DNA from: Hymenobacter sp. BT559
GTDB lineage: Bacteria > Bacteroidota > Bacteroidia > Cytophagales > Hymenobacteraceae
Direction of reading: 5' to 3'
Assembly: GCF_016427535.1 (NCBI RefSeq)
Contig: NZ_JAELXV010000006.1
Coordinates: 310,001 to 374,000, forward strand
Length of the DNA stretch: 64,000 bases
Shown: positions 35,076-43,275 of the stretch, piece after piece
How positions within the stretch are numbered: position 1 is the stretch's first letter
Layout of the letters: each line of letters starts with the position of its first letter
Program-made: the position numbers and the translations under genes
Notes under the pieces: generated by a model
What the model was told of the DNA's origin: nothing
The model's database searches: none
The model's input: the letters and a program-made list of their open reading frames with translations, nothing else

Positions 35076-35471
35076 CTACTCGAGTTCCGAGGCCGGGTCC
35101 CAGAGTAGCTTTTTGAAATCGACCACCGTGTCATCTTCTACCCGCACGCCTTCGGCCTCCAGCCTTTCTTGCATGGCAGTGGGCGTGGGAAAGTGGTGCC
35201 GCCCTGTGAGCTGCCCTAGGCGGTTGACGACGCGATGGGCGGGCACGGGTGCGTCGCGGCGGTGCGTAATAGCATCGAGGTTGCTGGCATTGAGGGCGTA
35301 GCCCACGGCGCGGCTGCCCTGCCGGGCCCCTAGATAGTGCGCAATGGTGCCGTAGGTACTCACGCGGCCTGGCGGAATGAGGCGCACCACCTCGTGCACA
35401 TCCTGGAAAAAATTGCGCTCGGCGGGGGGCGAGACCGGAGCGGCGGGGGGCGGGCCAGCAGTTTTTTTCAT
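35076..35471 (-). CDS. Alkyltransferase-like protein (ATL), catalytic Cys replaced by Ala
   Basis: This 131-residue protein belongs to the MGMT DNA-binding family: IPPGRVSTYGTIAHYLG is the winged helix, GSRAVGYAL carries the arginine finger, and PVPAHRVVNRLGQLTG is the active-site loop. The MGMT active-site PCHRV has become PAHRV, with Ala78 in place of the nucleophilic Cys. ATL proteins bind O6-alkylguanine and hand it to nucleotide excision repair instead of repairing it directly. Most ATL proteins have Trp or Ala at this position, so this is a functional ATL type. It shares the intergenic junction with the AT-rich gene. Confidence 0.9.
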   Translation of the reverse strand: MKKTAGPPPAAPVSPPAERNFFQDVHEVVRLIPPGRVSTYGTIAHYLGARQGSRAVGYALNASNLDAITHRRDAPVPAHRVVNRLGQLTGRHHFPTPTAMQERLEAEGVRVEDDTVVDFKKLLWDPASELE

Positions 35472-35644
35472 GGGCGGAAATTAGGGCCAGGCGGGTGCAA
35501 CTGCCACCGGGCGGCGGCGTCCTTGGCTGTTGCTGAACCCTAAGTACCTAGGGCTTGTTGCCGGGCACCCTGCCTGGCTGCTCAGTAGTACCTTTTTTTC
35601 GCTGCTCTGCCTTGGCAAAACTGCCTTACCTATCCGCCTCCCCT

Positions 35645-36706
35645 ATGCGCTTTCTAACGCTGGCCCGCCTCACGTCGGCCTGCGGTGCCCTGGCCCTGCT
35701 AGCGGCCTGCCACGCCAAACCCGACGACGCCAAAGGCGGCAAAGGCAATGACAAAAAGAACGCTGGCCCCGCTCTGGTCGATGTGCTCGTGGCCCGGCCC
35801 TCCTCGGTGAGCGACTCGGTGGAGGCCAACGGCACCGTGGTGGCCAACGACTTTGTGGAGCTGCACCCCGAGGTGAGCGGCCGCATCACTAGCCTCAACG
35901 TGCAGGAAGGCCGCCGCGTGAGCAAGGGCACTATTATTGCCCGCATCAACGACGCCGACCTACGCGCCCAGCTTCAGAAAACCAACGCCGTGCTGCGGGT
36001 GGCGCAGCTCTCGGTGAACCGCCTCGAAAAGCTGCTGAAAGTACAGGGCGTAAACCAGGCCGATTACGACCTGGCCGTAAGCCAGGTGCAGAGCGGCCAG
36101 GCCGATGCGGCCTATACCCAGGCGCTCATCGCCAAAACGGTGGTGCGGGCACCCTTTACCGGCATCCTAGGGCTGCGCCAGGTGAGCCCCGGTGCCTACG
36201 TGACGCCAACCACCATCATCGCCACCTTGCAGGCCGACAACAAGCTGAAGGTCGATTTTACCTTACCCGAAACCTATGGCAGCCTCGTGCGGGCCGGCAA
36301 AGTGGTGACGGTGAACTTCGGCGGCAACCCGCCTCGCCGCTACCCGGCTACCGTGCAAGCGTTGGAAAGCCAGATTAACCAAACTACCCGTAACCTGACC
36401 GTGCGCGCCCTGCTGCCGGCCGGCGCCCAAGTGAGCCCCGGCACCTTTGCGCGGGTGCAGGTGCCGACCGGCGCGGCGCGGCAGCGCGTGGTAGTACCCA
36501 CCAATGCCATTATGCCGGGCGACAAATCGGACCAGGTAGTGCTGGTGAAGCACGGCAAGGCCCAGATGCAAAACGTGAAAACCGGCGACCGCCAAAACGA
36601 TAAAATCGCCATCGTGAGCGGCCTGGCTACCGGCGACTCAGTGGTGACCAATGGCGTGCTGTTTACGCAGCCCGGTAAGCCGGTGAAAGTTAGAAGCACG
36701 AAATAA
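35645..36706 (+). CDS. RND efflux periplasmic adaptor (membrane-fusion) lipoprotein
   Basis: This protein has about 353 residues from ATG 35645 with a lipobox LLAAC at about residue 20. The longer frame from 35555 lacks a signal. The adaptor layout is visible: barrel-sandwich half (FVELHPEVSGRITSLNVQEG), the hairpin region (VLRVAQLSVNRLEKLLKVQG), the other sandwich half (TVVRAPFTGILGLRQVSPG), and beta-barrel and membrane-proximal domains. It connects the inner-membrane pump to TolC. It is the first gene of the RND operon, and a contracted palindrome separates it from the pump gene. Confidence 0.93.
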   Translation: MRFLTLARLTSACGALALLAACHAKPDDAKGGKGNDKKNAGPALVDVLVARPSSVSDSVEANGTVVANDFVELHPEVSGRITSLNVQEGRRVSKGTIIARINDADLRAQLQKTNAVLRVAQLSVNRLEKLLKVQGVNQADYDLAVSQVQSGQADAAYTQALIAKTVVRAPFTGILGLRQVSPGAYVTPTTIIATLQADNKLKVDFTLPETYGSLVRAGKVVTVNFGGNPPRRYPATVQALESQINQTTRNLTVRALLPAGAQVSPGTFARVQVPTGAARQRVVVPTNAIMPGDKSDQVVLVKHGKAQMQNVKTGDRQNDKIAIVSGLATGDSVVTNGVLFTQPGKPVKVRSTK

Positions 36707-36712
36707 AATCGC

Positions 36713-36748
36713 CTGTCATTGCTTCGTCGTGTCTCCTCGCGATGACAG
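36713..36748. repeat. Contracted palindrome inside the RND operon
   Basis: The arms CTGTCAT and ATGACAG (36713-36719 and 36742-36748) enclose TTGCTTCG-type sequence of family A. It looks like a shortened copy with most of the stem deleted. It lies between the adaptor and pump genes. Confidence 0.65.
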
Positions 36749-36767
36749 ATGTTATAAAGCATTACTA

Positions 36768-39700
36768 ATGAATATATCCGAGCTATCCCTCAAGCGCCCG
36801 GTGCTGGCGACGGTTTTCAACCTGCTGCTCATCCTGTTTGGGGCGGTGGGGTTCTCGTTTTTGGCCCTGCGCGACTACCCGGCCATCGACCCGCCGATTA
36901 TCAGCGTCAGCACTTCCTACACGGGTGCCAATGCCGACGTAATTGAGAATCAGATAACGGAGCCGCTGGAGAAGCAGATTAATGGTATTCCGGGCATCAA
37001 GTCAATTACCAGCAGCAGCTCCCTAGGGTCGAGCAACATCACGGTAGAGTTTAACCTGGATGTGAACCTAGAAGCTGCCGCCTCCGACGTGCGCGACAAG
37101 GTGGGCCAGGGCGTGCGCTCGCTGCCGCAGGACATCGACGCGCCGCCGGTGGTATCGAAGTCCGACGCCAACTCCGACAACATCTTGATTCTGGCCGTGC
37201 AGAGCCGCACCAAGAACCTGATGGACCTCAGCGACTTTGCGGAGAACAACTTGCAGCAGCGCTTCCAAACTATTGATGGCGTGTCGGCCATCAACATTTT
37301 TGGGCAGCAGCGCTACGCCATGCGCCTGTGGCTAGACCCGGCCAAGATGGACGCCTTCCAAGTGTCGTTTACAAACGTGCAGCAGGCCCTGAACGCGGAG
37401 AACGTGGAGGTGCCGGCCGGCAAAATCTACGGCGGCCAAACCGAGCTTACCATCCGCACGATGGCGCGCTTCACCACCGAGGCGCAGTTTCGCAACCTCA
37501 TCCTGCGCGAAGACAAAAACGGCATCGTGCGCCTCGGCGACGTGGCCCGCGTGGTCCTAGGTCCCGAAAGCTACGAGCAAGCCTGGAAGGTGAACGGCGC
37601 CTACGCCATTGGCCTGGCCGTGGTGCCGCAGCCGGGCTCAAACTACGTGGCCATCGCCGACGAGTTTAACAAGCGCCTGGCCGAGGTGCAGAAGGAAAAT
37701 AAGTCGGATATCCAGATGCGCATCTTGACCGACAACACCAAAATCGTGCGCAACTCGATTGAGGAAGTGGAGGAAACGCTACTCATTTCCTTCGGGCTGG
37801 TGGTGGTCGTGATTTTCTTCTTCTTCCGCAACTGGCTCACGGCATTGCGCCCGCTCATCGACATTCCGATTTCGCTGGTGGCCACGTTTTTCATCATGTA
37901 CCTGGCGGGCTTCACCATCAATATCCTTACGCTCCTAGGTATCGTGCTGGCCACGGGCCTGGTAGTAGACGATGGTATTGTGGTGACGGAGAATATCTTC
38001 CGCAAGCTGGAAGAAGGCCTGGATATTAAGACGGCGGCGCTGGAAGGCAGCAAGGAAATCTTCTTTGCCGTTATCTCGACTTCACTCACGCTGGCGGTGG
38101 TGTTCTTGCCGGTAATCTTCTTGGAAGGCTTCACGGGGCGCTTGTTCCGTGAGTTTGGGGTGGTAGTAGCGGGCGCGGTGCTGATTTCGGCGTTCGTGTC
38201 GCTCACCATCACGCCGGTGCTCAACGTGGTGCTGCACCGCGAAAACACTACTAAGGAAGGCAGCGGCCACGGCAAGTTCTATGACATGACCGAGCCCTTC
38301 TTCCAGGGCATGGAAAGCTGGTACGGGCGCATAGTAGGTGGCTTCTTGAAAGTGCGCGCTCTGGCCTGGGTAGTGGTAGCGGCCTGCGCGGGCCTCATCT
38401 ATTTTATCGGCAAGGGCATTCCTACCGAGCTGGCCCCACTCGAAGACCGCAGCAGCGTGCGCATGGTGTTGACGGGGCCCGAAGGCACCAGCTTCGATGC
38501 GATGGAAAAAATCAGTGCCCAAGTGGCTGCGTTTACCAGCGACTCGGTGCCCGAAAACGACTTCGTATTTGCCCGCACGCCTGCCGGTGGCAGCGCCAAC
38601 ACGGCGCAGGTGCGCGTGGGCCTGGTGCCGCCCGACGAGCGCACGCGCTCGCAGGATGACATTGCTAAGTACTTGACCAAAAAGACGAAGCGCTTCAACG
38701 ACGCCCGCATCTTCGTGGTGCAGGAGCAGACCATTGCGGTGGGCTCGGGGGCCAAGAGCAGCGTGCCGGTGCAGTTTGTACTGCAAAACACCGACCTAGA
38801 GCGCATTCGGGAGGCCCTGCCCAAGTTCTTGGCGGCCGCCCGGCAAGACCCCACGTTCCAGAACGTGGATGCCAACCTCAAGTTCAACAAGCCCGAGGTG
38901 CAGCTTACCTTCGACCGCCTCAAAATCAGGGACCTAGGGCTGACTACCCAAGACGTGGTGGCGGCCGTGCAGGGCGCCTTTGGTGGCCGGCGCATGGCTT
39001 ACTTCCTACTTAACGGCCGGCAGTATCAAGTAATCGGGCAGGTAGACCGCAACTCGCGGAGCGCCCCTAACGACATCAGCCGCCTCTACGTGACCAACAG
39101 CCGCGGCGAGAGCATTCCGCTGTCGTCGGTGGTGCACCAAGTTGAGAACTCGAACCCCAGCACGCTTTACCACTTCAACCGCTTGAAGGCCGCCACGCTC
39201 TCGGCGCAGCTAGCCGAAGGCAAAACTGTGGGCGACGGGGTGAAGGCCATGCAGGCCATTGCCGACAAAACGCTGAACTCTACCTTCTCGACGGCGCTCA
39301 CCGGCTCGTCGCGCGACTTTGCCGAGAGCTCCGGCAATACGGCGTTTGCCTTCATGCTGGCGCTGGTGCTCATTTACTTGCTGCTGGCAGCGCAGTTTGA
39401 GAGTTTCCGCGACCCGCTTACCATCCTGCTCACAGTGCCGCTGGCGTTGGCGGGCGCGCTGCTCAGTCTGTGGCTGATGGGCCAGACGCTCAATATCTTC
39501 TCGCAAATCGGGATGATTATGCTCATCGGCCTCGTGACCAAAAACGGTATCCTCATCGTGGAGTTTGCCAACCACCAGCGCGACGCCGGCCTGCCGCTGC
39601 GCGAGGCCGTGCGCCTGGCGGCCCAGCAGCGCCTGCGCCCCATCCTGATGACCTCGCTGGCCACCGCCCTAGGTGCCCTACCCATTGCCCTCAGCCTCGG

Positions 39701-39881
39701 AGCGGCCTCTACCAGCCGCAAGCCGCTGGGCACCGTTATTGTGGGCGGCATTCTGTTCTCCTTGATTTTGACACTGCTGGTGATTCCGGCCGTGTATACC
39801 TTCATCGGGAAGGAGCGCAAGCCCGAAGCTGGCGACGCTGACCTAGCCTCCGTTCACGAGCCCGCCGAAGTAGCCGCGTAA
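36768..39881 (+). CDS. RND efflux pump, inner-membrane permease (AcrB/HAE1 family)
   Basis: This protein has about 1037 residues from ATG 36768 (MNISELSLKRPVLATV); the GTG at 36729 lies in the palindrome. Twelve transmembrane helices are arranged as in AcrB, with two large periplasmic loops. The proton-relay pair is visible in helix 4, LGIVLATGLVVDDGIVVTEN. The second-half counterpart is IGLVTKNGILIVEFAN. The pump exports drugs, dyes or bile-type compounds with the adaptor and TolC. Length and motifs are normal. The substrate cannot be predicted. Confidence 0.96.
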   Translation: MNISELSLKRPVLATVFNLLLILFGAVGFSFLALRDYPAIDPPIISVSTSYTGANADVIENQITEPLEKQINGIPGIKSITSSSSLGSSNITVEFNLDVNLEAAASDVRDKVGQGVRSLPQDIDAPPVVSKSDANSDNILILAVQSRTKNLMDLSDFAENNLQQRFQTIDGVSAINIFGQQRYAMRLWLDPAKMDAFQVSFTNVQQALNAENVEVPAGKIYGGQTELTIRTMARFTTEAQFRNLILREDKNGIVRLGDVARVVLGPESYEQAWKVNGAYAIGLAVVPQPGSNYVAIADEFNKRLAEVQKENKSDIQMRILTDNTKIVRNSIEEVEETLLISFGLVVVVIFFFFRNWLTALRPLIDIPISLVATFFIMYLAGFTINILTLLGIVLATGLVVDDGIVVTENIFRKLEEGLDIKTAALEGSKEIFFAVISTSLTLAVVFLPVIFLEGFTGRLFREFGVVVAGAVLISAFVSLTITPVLNVVLHRENTTKEGSGHGKFYDMTEPFFQGMESWYGRIVGGFLKVRALAWVVVAACAGLIYFIGKGIPTELAPLEDRSSVRMVLTGPEGTSFDAMEKISAQVAAFTSDSVPENDFVFARTPAGGSANTAQVRVGLVPPDERTRSQDDIAKYLTKKTKRFNDARIFVVQEQTIAVGSGAKSSVPVQFVLQNTDLERIREALPKFLAAARQDPTFQNVDANLKFNKPEVQLTFDRLKIRDLGLTTQDVVAAVQGAFGGRRMAYFLLNGRQYQVIGQVDRNSRSAPNDISRLYVTNSRGESIPLSSVVHQVENSNPSTLYHFNRLKAATLSAQLAEGKTVGDGVKAMQAIADKTLNSTFSTALTGSSRDFAESSGNTAFAFMLALVLIYLLLAAQFESFRDPLTILLTVPLALAGALLSLWLMGQTLNIFSQIGMIMLIGLVTKNGILIVEFANHQRDAGLPLREAVRLAAQQRLRPILMTSLATALGALPIALSLGAASTSRKPLGTVIVGGILFSLILTLLVIPAVYTFIGKERKPEAGDADLASVHEPAEVAA

Positions 39882-39891
39882 AAAGTCGATT

Positions 39892-40008
39892 GTCATGCAG
39901 AGTATTCTGCGCCTCAAGTAGAGACGAAGCCTCTCGCGTGACGCAGTAGTCTCGAACGTTTTTGAAGTTAGTTCACCACGCGAGATGCTTCGCTGCGCTC
40001 TGCATGAC
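39892..40008. repeat. Inverted repeat between the pump and TolC genes (palindrome family A)
   Basis: The 11-base outer arms GTCATGCAGAG/CTCTGCATGAC (39892-39902 with 39998-40008) are perfect. The inner part has CGAAGC...CTCTCGCGTG on the left and GAGATGCTTCG on the right, so the left arm seems to have gained about 20 bases. It lies in the gap between two genes of one operon. Confidence 0.75.
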
Positions 40009-40033
40009 GGACGTATTTGCTGCCCATCTTTCC

Positions 40034-41386
40034 ATGAAACCCCTCCTCATCGGCCTAGGGCTCGTTAGCCTCCCCTTCGCCGCCCTGGCCCAAACGCCCA
40101 CGCCCGCCGTGCCCCCGCCCACCGTAGCGGCGGCCGACGACCGGGCGCCCGTGCTTACGCTACGCGACGCGCTGCAAACGGCGCTCAAGAATAGCCTCGA
40201 CATTCAGATTGGCCGAAACAATGTTGAGGTTCAAAGCCTGCAAAACACGTTGGGCTTTGCGGGCGGGCTGCCCACGGTGGGCTTAACGGCCACTAACAAC
40301 GTGGTGATTAACAACACCCGGCAGCAATTTAACGTGGGCGACCCGCGCCAGGCCACCGGCGCCCGCTCGACGCAGTACGCGGTGGGCCTGGCGGGTAATT
40401 ACCTGCTCTACAATGGCGGCTACGTGGTGGCTAATCGCAAGCGCCTCGGCGAGTTGCAGCAAATCAGTGAATTGCAGCTCAACTCGACGGTGCAGAATAT
40501 ACTGGCCGACGCCAGCCTCAAGTACTACGCCGTGGTGCAGCAGCAGCGCTACATTCGTACTCTAGAGGCGTCGGTAGAGGTATCGCGCCAGAAGCTGCGC
40601 CTCATTGATGCCCGGCAGGCGGTGGGCCTGGCCAACAACGCCGACCGCTTCCAAGCCCAGCTTGACCTCAACGCCCAGCTGCAAACCCAACAGCAGCAAG
40701 CCTTGGCCGCCCAGCAAGCCAAGGCTGACCTGCTGCGGGCGCTAACCCTCGACCTAGCCACGCCCATCGCGGTGGAAGACACCATTCCGGTAGACCGCTC
40801 GCTGCGTTGGGCTGACCTCGAAACCGCTTTGCAGCGCAACCCCGACCTGCTGGCCGCCGACCGCCAGGTGCGTGTGAACGAGCTGCTGACCCGCCTAGCT
40901 CAGGCCAACCGCTATCCCGCCCTGAGCCTGAACGCGGGCACCAACTACAATCGGGCGCAAAACGCGGTCGGTAATACGCTCTTTAACCAAAGCTATGGCC
41001 CTTATGGGGGCCTAGGGCTCACGCTGCCCCTCTACACCGGCGGGGTAAACAAGCGCTTGGTCGATGTAGCCCGCGTGAATACAAAAACTGCCGAAGCCCA
41101 GCGCACCATCGTGCAGCAAAACAACCTTGTGAACGCCCGCAAGGCCTGGCTAGCCTACGAGCAAACATTGACCTTGGTCGATACCGCCGAGCAGAACTAT
41201 ACCACCGCCCGCCGGCTGCTCAAGCTCATTCAAATGCGCCTCGATGCCGGCATCGCCACACTGGTAGACGTGCGCATCGCGCAGCAAAGCTTCGAGGATG
41301 CGGGCTACCGGCTCGTGACGTACCGCTACAATGCCAAGTCGGCGGAGATAACGCTGCGGCAACTAGCAGCGCTGCTCGCGCCCTAG
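40034..41386 (+). CDS. Outer-membrane efflux channel, TolC family
   Basis: This protein has about 450 residues from ATG 40034, with signal peptide MKPLLIGLGLVSLPFAALAQ. Two repeats of the outer-membrane efflux domain (OEP) are visible, each starting with a helix similar to ALQTALKNSLDIQIGRNNVE and ALQRNPDLLAADRQVRVNEL. It completes the tripartite RND system with the adaptor and the pump upstream. The frame from 39962 runs through the palindrome and is rejected. Confidence 0.95.
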   Translation: MKPLLIGLGLVSLPFAALAQTPTPAVPPPTVAAADDRAPVLTLRDALQTALKNSLDIQIGRNNVEVQSLQNTLGFAGGLPTVGLTATNNVVINNTRQQFNVGDPRQATGARSTQYAVGLAGNYLLYNGGYVVANRKRLGELQQISELQLNSTVQNILADASLKYYAVVQQQRYIRTLEASVEVSRQKLRLIDARQAVGLANNADRFQAQLDLNAQLQTQQQQALAAQQAKADLLRALTLDLATPIAVEDTIPVDRSLRWADLETALQRNPDLLAADRQVRVNELLTRLAQANRYPALSLNAGTNYNRAQNAVGNTLFNQSYGPYGGLGLTLPLYTGGVNKRLVDVARVNTKTAEAQRTIVQQNNLVNARKAWLAYEQTLTLVDTAEQNYTTARRLLKLIQMRLDAGIATLVDVRIAQQSFEDAGYRLVTYRYNAKSAEITLRQLAALLAP

Positions 41387-41692
41387 GCACCTTTTTTTGA
41401 CTTTACCAGTCCTCCGGCCAGCGGCCGCGGCGGTAGCTTCGCTATTCAGTTTAGTAGAAACTGGCGAGCATAGCTACTGTCGCGGCCGCTCTTGCTTTGG
41501 GGCTGCTGGCTCACTGCTAGGGCGCCGCTAAAAATGGCTTTACGCCTACGTAAACGCACATTTTGAGTAATCCCAAGTTAACATTAAAACATTTACAGAC
41601 AGCGAGTTGTTTAAAGCTTTGTCTCATCGTAAAAATGAGCTCAAAAGCTGTTACTGCCGAGCTAAATTGGCAGCCAACAAACCCGCTATCTG
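41387..41692. other. Intergenic region after the RND operon
   Basis: This gap of about 306 bases contains a hairpin at 41420-41490 and then an AT-rich stretch with no open frame. No exact -7 box is visible before the 3D-domain gene. Confidence 0.5.
41420..41490 (+). terminator. Terminator-like hairpin after TolC
   Basis: The arms AGCGGCCGCGGCGGTAGCT and AGCTACTGTCGCGGCCGCT (41420-41438 with 41472-41490) pair at 17 of 19 positions, with a nested CAGTTT/AAACTG stem. No long T-run follows, so it may be a transcript-stabilising hairpin instead of an intrinsic terminator. Confidence 0.6.
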
Positions 41693-42205
41693 ATGACTAA
41701 AATTGGATTATTGAGCTGTGGATTCCTAGCAATTGTAGGCTGGGGCTCGTCTTCTACTACTCCTATTCCTGCGCGCCGGCCTGTATCCTTTGCTACTTTT
41801 TTTGACCTGAAGCCCGCGCGCCTCACGCCGGCAATAGCCAGCGTAAAAGCTCCCGTCAAGCTTCCCAAAAGCTACACCGTAACGGCCACTGCCTACGAAG
41901 CCGTGGCCGGCCAGACGGATGATGACCCCTTCGTGACGGCCGACAACTCGCGCATTCCGAAAGGCTACGGCAGCCACACCCATTGGCTGGCGCTATCCCG
42001 CGATTTGCTGCGCCCCTGGGGCGGCCCATTCGCCTATGGTGACACGGTGCGCGTGCACGGCATTTCGCCCGCTCTCGATGGCGTGTACACGGTGCACGAC
42101 ACCATGAACCGCCGCCACCACCGCTGCCTCGATGTGCTAGTGCACCCGCGCGAGCACGTCGACCTGTTTAAGGCGGGGGCCAAGTTGCAGCTGGCTTCGC
42201 TATAG
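41693..42205 (+). CDS. 3D-domain (double-psi beta-barrel) secreted protein
   Basis: This 170-residue protein has an N-terminal hydrophobic segment (IGLLSCGFLAIVGWG), probably a signal or anchor. The C-terminal 110 residues are a 3D domain, related to RlpA/MltA barrels, with VTATAYEAVAGQTD, RDLLRPWGGPFAYGDTVRVHG and DGVYTVHDTMNRRHHRCLDV; the Asp residues are the conserved ones. Such domains act on or bind cell-wall glycans. A paralogue with a basic tail follows 128 bases downstream. Confidence 0.8.
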   Translation: MTKIGLLSCGFLAIVGWGSSSTTPIPARRPVSFATFFDLKPARLTPAIASVKAPVKLPKSYTVTATAYEAVAGQTDDDPFVTADNSRIPKGYGSHTHWLALSRDLLRPWGGPFAYGDTVRVHGISPALDGVYTVHDTMNRRHHRCLDVLVHPREHVDLFKAGAKLQLASL

Positions 42206-42333
42206 TAATGCTGGCTGGATTTTTGGTGAACTTCTAGCTGGTGCTTACTCGTTAGGGCTGCTACGCTGCCCACCCGCCAATGCAGCGCGCCTAGGTCGCT
42301 GGGCCTACGCAGCGATTCACTTATCAAGAGCAC

Positions 42334-43146
42334 TTGACTAAACCTACCTCTCTGCGCAATAGCCTCGCCCTTGGCCTACGCCCGGTATCCTTTATCCGCC
42401 GCCGGCTTGGCACTACTACCCTAGGCTGGCTAGCGCTGGGCGCCCTGCTGCTGGTGCTACTCGGCACGGCAGCAGCCCGCACTACGGCCGCGCGCCGCAC
42501 CGCTGCTGCCAGCGCGGTATACACGGTAAAGGCGACTGCCTATGAGGCCGTAGCGAGCCAAACCGATAGCAAGCCTTTTGTGACAGCCGACAACTCGCGC
42601 ATTCCGAGAGGCTACGGCAGCCACACCCGCTGGCTGGCGCTCTCCCGCGACTTACTGCGCCCCTGGGGCGGTCCGTTTGCGTTTGGTGACAAAGTGCGGG
42701 TGCAGGGTATCTCCCCGGCATTCGATGGCGTGTACACGGTGCACGACACCATGAACCGGCGCTACCATCACTGCCTCGATGTGCTGGTGCACCCACGCGA
42801 GCATGTTCGCATTTCGCAGGTAGGCGTGAAGCTGCAGCGAGTATCAGCGCCAAATCGTCGCCGCGACTCTAGTCGTTCGCTGCTGGCTCGCAAGATTGCG
42901 AAAAAGCCCGCCCTAGCTAACCGGCGCGCAAGCACCCGGCGCGAACTGGCGCAGCACCATACCAAGCCGCGCACCCGAGGCCGTGGTAAGCAGATGGCAG
43001 TGGCTGCCGCACCGCACGCGACCAAGCGCAGCACAAAGCAAGCTAGCCGCACTAAGCGCCTAGCATCCTTGGCTCACCAAAAACGCAAGGCGGCAAAAAC
43101 TCAGCTCACCACGCTGCCGAAGCGCTCGAAAAAGCGGGTAGCCTAG
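42334..43146 (+). CDS. 3D-domain protein with a very basic C-terminal tail
   Basis: This 270-residue protein begins at a TTG. A transmembrane or signal segment (LGWLALGALLLVLLGTAA) is followed by a 3D domain clearly homologous to the upstream gene (TVKATAYEAVASQTDSKPF, DGVYTVHDTMNRRYHHCLDV). It then adds about 100 residues rich in Arg, Lys, Ala and Ser, ending in LTTLPKRSKKRVA. That tail could bind anionic polymers such as nucleic acid or acidic wall glycans. It is a tandem duplicate with a new tail. A strong terminator follows. Confidence 0.75.
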   Translation: MTKPTSLRNSLALGLRPVSFIRRRLGTTTLGWLALGALLLVLLGTAAARTTAARRTAAASAVYTVKATAYEAVASQTDSKPFVTADNSRIPRGYGSHTRWLALSRDLLRPWGGPFAFGDKVRVQGISPAFDGVYTVHDTMNRRYHHCLDVLVHPREHVRISQVGVKLQRVSAPNRRRDSSRSLLARKIAKKPALANRRASTRRELAQHHTKPRTRGRGKQMAVAAAPHATKRSTKQASRTKRLASLAHQKRKAAKTQLTTLPKRSKKRVA

Positions 43147-43176
43147 GTACCGCTGAAGTTGCTGCAACACCTAAAC

Positions 43177-43241
43177 AAGTAGGGGGAGCCACCCAACTCA
43201 TCGCCTTTAGAGAACGATGAGTTGGGTGGCTCCCCCTACTT
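43177..43241. terminator. Two-way terminator between convergent genes
   Basis: A perfect 27-base stem (43177-43203 with 43215-43241) starts AAGTAGGGGGAGCC, has an 11-base loop, and is followed on the plus strand by TTATTTATTAT. It lies between the convergent 3D-domain and M14 peptidase genes. Confidence 0.88.
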
Positions 43242-43275
43242 ATTTATTATAGCTAGCCTATACTACAAGGGCTGC

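Noticed and set aside
37643..38275. 210-codon minus-strand frame inside the RND pump
   Set aside because: It is a shadow of the pump gene, Ser/Thr-rich without domains, and lies wholly inside a strongly conserved gene.
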